Source: Alicyclobacillus sp. SO9 (GTDB lineage: Bacteria > Bacillota > Bacilli > Alicyclobacillales > Alicyclobacillaceae). From it: 64,000 nucleotides of DNA. A program made the translations under genes and the position numbers. Below are positions 63,882-64,000 of this stretch, piece after piece. The notes beneath the pieces are model-generated. The model saw nothing but the letters and a program-made list of their open reading frames with translations. It searched no databases and was not told the DNA's origin. Numbering within the stretch: the stretch's first letter is position 1; each line of letters begins with the position of its first letter. The DNA lies in NCBI RefSeq assembly GCF_016406125.1, contig NZ_CP066339.1:806001-870000 (forward strand), read 5' to 3'.

Positions 63882-64000
63882 TTATTGAAAATATGTCCGT
63901 TCTGACGAAGAGGGAAAGAAAATCTCCTCTGGGTACGGAATAGCCAAGGGTGGCATAGAAGACACAGGGAAATACTTCAATTCAGCCGATTCTCCGTCCA
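63882..64000 (-). CDS. NUDIX hydrolase-like protein, C-terminal fragment at window edge
   Basis: On the minus strand the frame is open from the window edge: DGESAELKYFPVSSMPPLAI, then PYPEEIFFP and a stop at 63882. The block GESAELKYFPVSSMPPL is typical of the last part of NUDIX hydrolases. The start and the NUDIX box lie outside the window. The GNAT gene follows in the same direction 70 bp on. Confidence 0.6.
   Translation of the reverse strand, partial: DGESAELKYFPVSSMPPLAIPYPEEIFFPSSSERTYFQ

Larger units (their letters stand above)
46873..64000. mobile_element. Element 3: third intervening element in yhbH, left end (at least 17 kb)
   Basis: YhbH homology stops after codon VNQ (46870-46872), and a large serine recombinase facing the junction ends 24 bp away, as in elements 1 and 2. 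Inside are an ImmA-LexA-type pair, a CI/Cro-like switch and phage-like replication genes, so it looks like a defective prophage or skin-like element. The right end and the remaining yhbH codons were not found up to 64000. The part after about 59 kb may belong to something else. Confidence 0.75.

Overview
The window looks like chromosome from a spore-forming Bacillota, probably an Alicyclobacillus-like member of the Bacillales. It carries spore genes (a gerA-type germinant receptor remnant, a CotS-family coat protein, prkA, yhbH), a Gram-positive pyruvate dehydrogenase operon, strong AGGAGG-type ribosome sites, many GTG/TTG starts, an M-box and a c-di-AMP riboswitch. No tRNA, rRNA or CRISPR array was seen.

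Layout. 1-15180 is accessory: the end of a Tn3 element, an M-box-controlled NRAMP-related (probably Mg2+) transporter, a YtaF/MntP-type membrane protein, a c-di-AMP riboswitch with a KimA-type K+ importer, a second Tn3 transposon whose right inverted repeat cuts a hicB gene, a SpoIVCA-like serine recombinase and a second hicAB pair. 15178-32140 is backbone: the 3' part of a gerAA gene with its gerAB partner, rnhA-queG, ogt, a CotS-like gene, an isocitrate/isopropylmalate dehydrogenase homologue, an amidase, trmL, a HAD phosphatase, pdhABCD and an esterase. Small tandem repeats follow several of these genes. A cluster of hairpins and CsoR/CstR-like palindromes lies between the HAD gene and pdhD.

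The most striking part is 32431-64000. The sporulation operon prkA-yhbH is interrupted three times. prkA is split after codon 292 by a 4.6 kb element (33307-37933) carrying a large serine recombinase and two TauE/SafE permeases. yhbH is split inside its DTSGSM motif by a 6.9 kb element (39649-46522) carrying a sigma-54 activator, an aromatic amino-acid permease, tryptophanase and a second recombinase. yhbH stops again after FGYAEVNQ, where a third recombinase and a region of at least 17 kb with phage-like regulatory and replication genes begin. At the first two sites the halves share 7-9 bp, and recombination there restores the reading frame exactly. In all three cases the recombinase gene ends within about 40 bp of the junction and points at it. 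This is the architecture of skin/sigK and SPbeta/spsM, so the likely reading is sporulation-specific excision that rebuilds prkA and yhbH in the mother cell. A fourth case at gerAA is possible but its left half is not in the window.

Element 3 starts with an ImmA-type protease and a LexA-fold protein behind a LexA box, then a PIN-domain protein, a CI/Cro-like switch with five operators, many small phage-type ORFs, a sigma-like regulator, a DnaD-type replication protein and a frameshifted HNH gene. An IS110 remnant, an ECF sigma/anti-sigma pair, a nucleotidyltransferase, a GNAT acetyltransferase and the end of a NUDIX gene follow. Whether these last genes belong to element 3 cannot be told, because the last part of yhbH is not in the window.
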